A DNA stretch of 5,027 bases from Oligoflexia bacterium (GTDB taxonomy: Bacteria; Bdellovibrionota; UBA1018). Location: NCBI GenBank assembly GCA_025352185.1, contig JANXTV010000337.1, positions 1 through 5,027 on the forward strand, given 5' to 3'. Below the pieces are notes generated by a model, which was given only the letters and a program-made list of their open reading frames with translations, had not been told where the DNA came from and made no database searches. Position numbers and translations under genes: made by a program. Shown here one piece after another: positions 4,405 through 5,027 of this stretch. The number at the start of each line of letters is the position of its first letter. Position 1 is the stretch's first letter.

Positions 4405-5027
4405 ATGATCCCTCAGAAAAATTATAAGACCGGCCTTACGGGGGTCATGGCGATCAGCCTGCTTCTCACTACCGGAATTTCGGCGTGTAAAAAAGATTCA
4501 GCAAAATCGTCGGGATCCACGACCGATCCTCGCTACCTCTACGTCGCTAGCGGCGCCTGCTACGGCGGTGGGGTTGCGCTCTCTACCGGAGCGGGAACCA
4601 TCACGAAATTTAATTTGGATACCGGAGCTAAGGAAACGATCGCCGATTACACGACGGTCGGTACGGACTTACCGGCGGGAATCGCCGAGTGGGATTCCGA
4701 TAATCTCCTCGTCGCCGTGGAAATTGCGGGTGCTCGCCGACTCGAGATCGTGAATAAACGCGGCCTCGGGCGCTACACGATCCAGTCGAATGCGGTTGCT
4801 CTCAGTGCCGTACTCCATGGGATCACCAAACTAGCCGACGGTGGTTTCGTCGTCTCTAAAACCACTGCCGTCGAGCGCTTTAACTCGGCCGGCGGACGGA
4901 GTGCACTCGCACCCTATATTAACGCTCCCGCCGGAACTTGCGCCACTTCGACCACGCTGATCGCAAATCTCGTCGAACTTTCAAACGGTAAACTCGTCTA
5001 CGCACACGCGGCCGCCACGCCTAATAA
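4405..5027 (+). CDS. Putative lipoprotein with beta-propeller-like sequence, 3' end outside window
   Basis: The frame is open from the ATG for 207 codons to the window edge. The N-terminus MIPQKNYKTGLTG is basic, a hydrophobic stretch spans about 13-26, and a lipobox ISAC puts the lipidated cysteine at C28, so it should be anchored in the cell envelope after type II signal peptidase cleavage. A short KKDSAKSSG linker follows, then DPRYLYVASGACYGGG (41-56). Alternating strand-like units come next, such as ITKFNLDTG (66-74), GIAEWDSDNLLVAVE (92-106) and GITKLADGGFVVSKT (139-153). Their aromatic, Asp and Gly turn pattern resembles NHL-like or other beta-propeller blades. C52 and C179 might form a disulfide. 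I recall similar uncharacterised lipoproteins from Bdellovibrio-like genomes, but cannot verify this. The function is unknown. Confidence 0.75.
   Translation, partial: MIPQKNYKTGLTGVMAISLLLTTGISACKKDSAKSSGSTTDPRYLYVASGACYGGGVALSTGAGTITKFNLDTGAKETIADYTTVGTDLPAGIAEWDSDNLLVAVEIAGARRLEIVNKRGLGRYTIQSNAVALSAVLHGITKLADGGFVVSKTTAVERFNSAGGRSALAPYINAPAGTCATSTTLIANLVELSNGKLVYAHAAATPN

Noticed and set aside
4362..4427. 21-codon TTG-started leader peptide overlapping the lipoprotein start
   Set aside because: AAGGA is only two bases from the TTG and the peptide has no attenuator-like composition or adjoining hairpins.

Overview
The window is a compact bacterial stretch with roughly 50-55% GC in its genes and strong Shine-Dalgarno sequences before most starts. 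It holds four complete genes that I can name at family level, one complete gene of a less certain family, and one partial gene at each edge. I see no rRNA, tRNA, CRISPR, insertion sequence or phage gene. The mix is a menaquinone-type prenyltransferase, a long-chain polyprenyl diphosphate synthase, a Tat-exported high-potential iron-sulfur protein, a diiron haem-oxygenase-fold enzyme and a propeller-like lipoprotein. It suggests a free-living Gram-negative respirer, possibly of the Bdellovibrionota/old Deltaproteobacteria sort. That placement rests on general resemblance only and is low confidence.

Left part (1-2261, all minus strand): a probable operon reading right to left. It starts with a polyprenyl diphosphate synthase (1281-2261), which makes the isoprenoid tail. 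A MenA-like prenyltransferase (166-1284) follows through an ATGA overlap and would attach the tail to the quinone head group. After a 42-base gap comes the first 41 codons of a probable OsmC-type peroxide-resistance protein (1-123). That gap, and the end of menA, is built from a degenerate 16-base tandem repeat which carries the OsmC gene's ribosome binding site.

Middle (2262-2396): a 135-base divergent promoter region of very low GC (about 20% in its core by hand count). Its two halves mirror each other. The same module, TTTAAGTT, ten bases, then TAAACTAT, faces outwards on both sides in one symmetry register, with a further imperfect dyad inside. This is the most striking unexplained structure in the window and suggests that the quinone operon and the rightward operon share one control.

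Right part (2397-5027): the rightward pair is a haem-oxygenase-like diiron protein (2397-3122) followed 18 bases later by a Tat-exported HiPIP electron carrier (3141-3512). A convergent minus-strand gene of RNase H-like (DUF429-type) character (3509-4237, possibly from 4273) shares its stop region with the HiPIP gene through a TTAA overlap. A plus-strand lipoprotein gene (4405 to the window edge) is cut off by the end of the window.

How they may work together: quinone synthesis on one side and a high-potential electron carrier plus a redox enzyme on the other, from one mirrored promoter, suggests a respiratory/redox module. This is inference. The HiPIP is exported while the diiron protein has no signal peptide, so direct electron transfer between the two is not supported.
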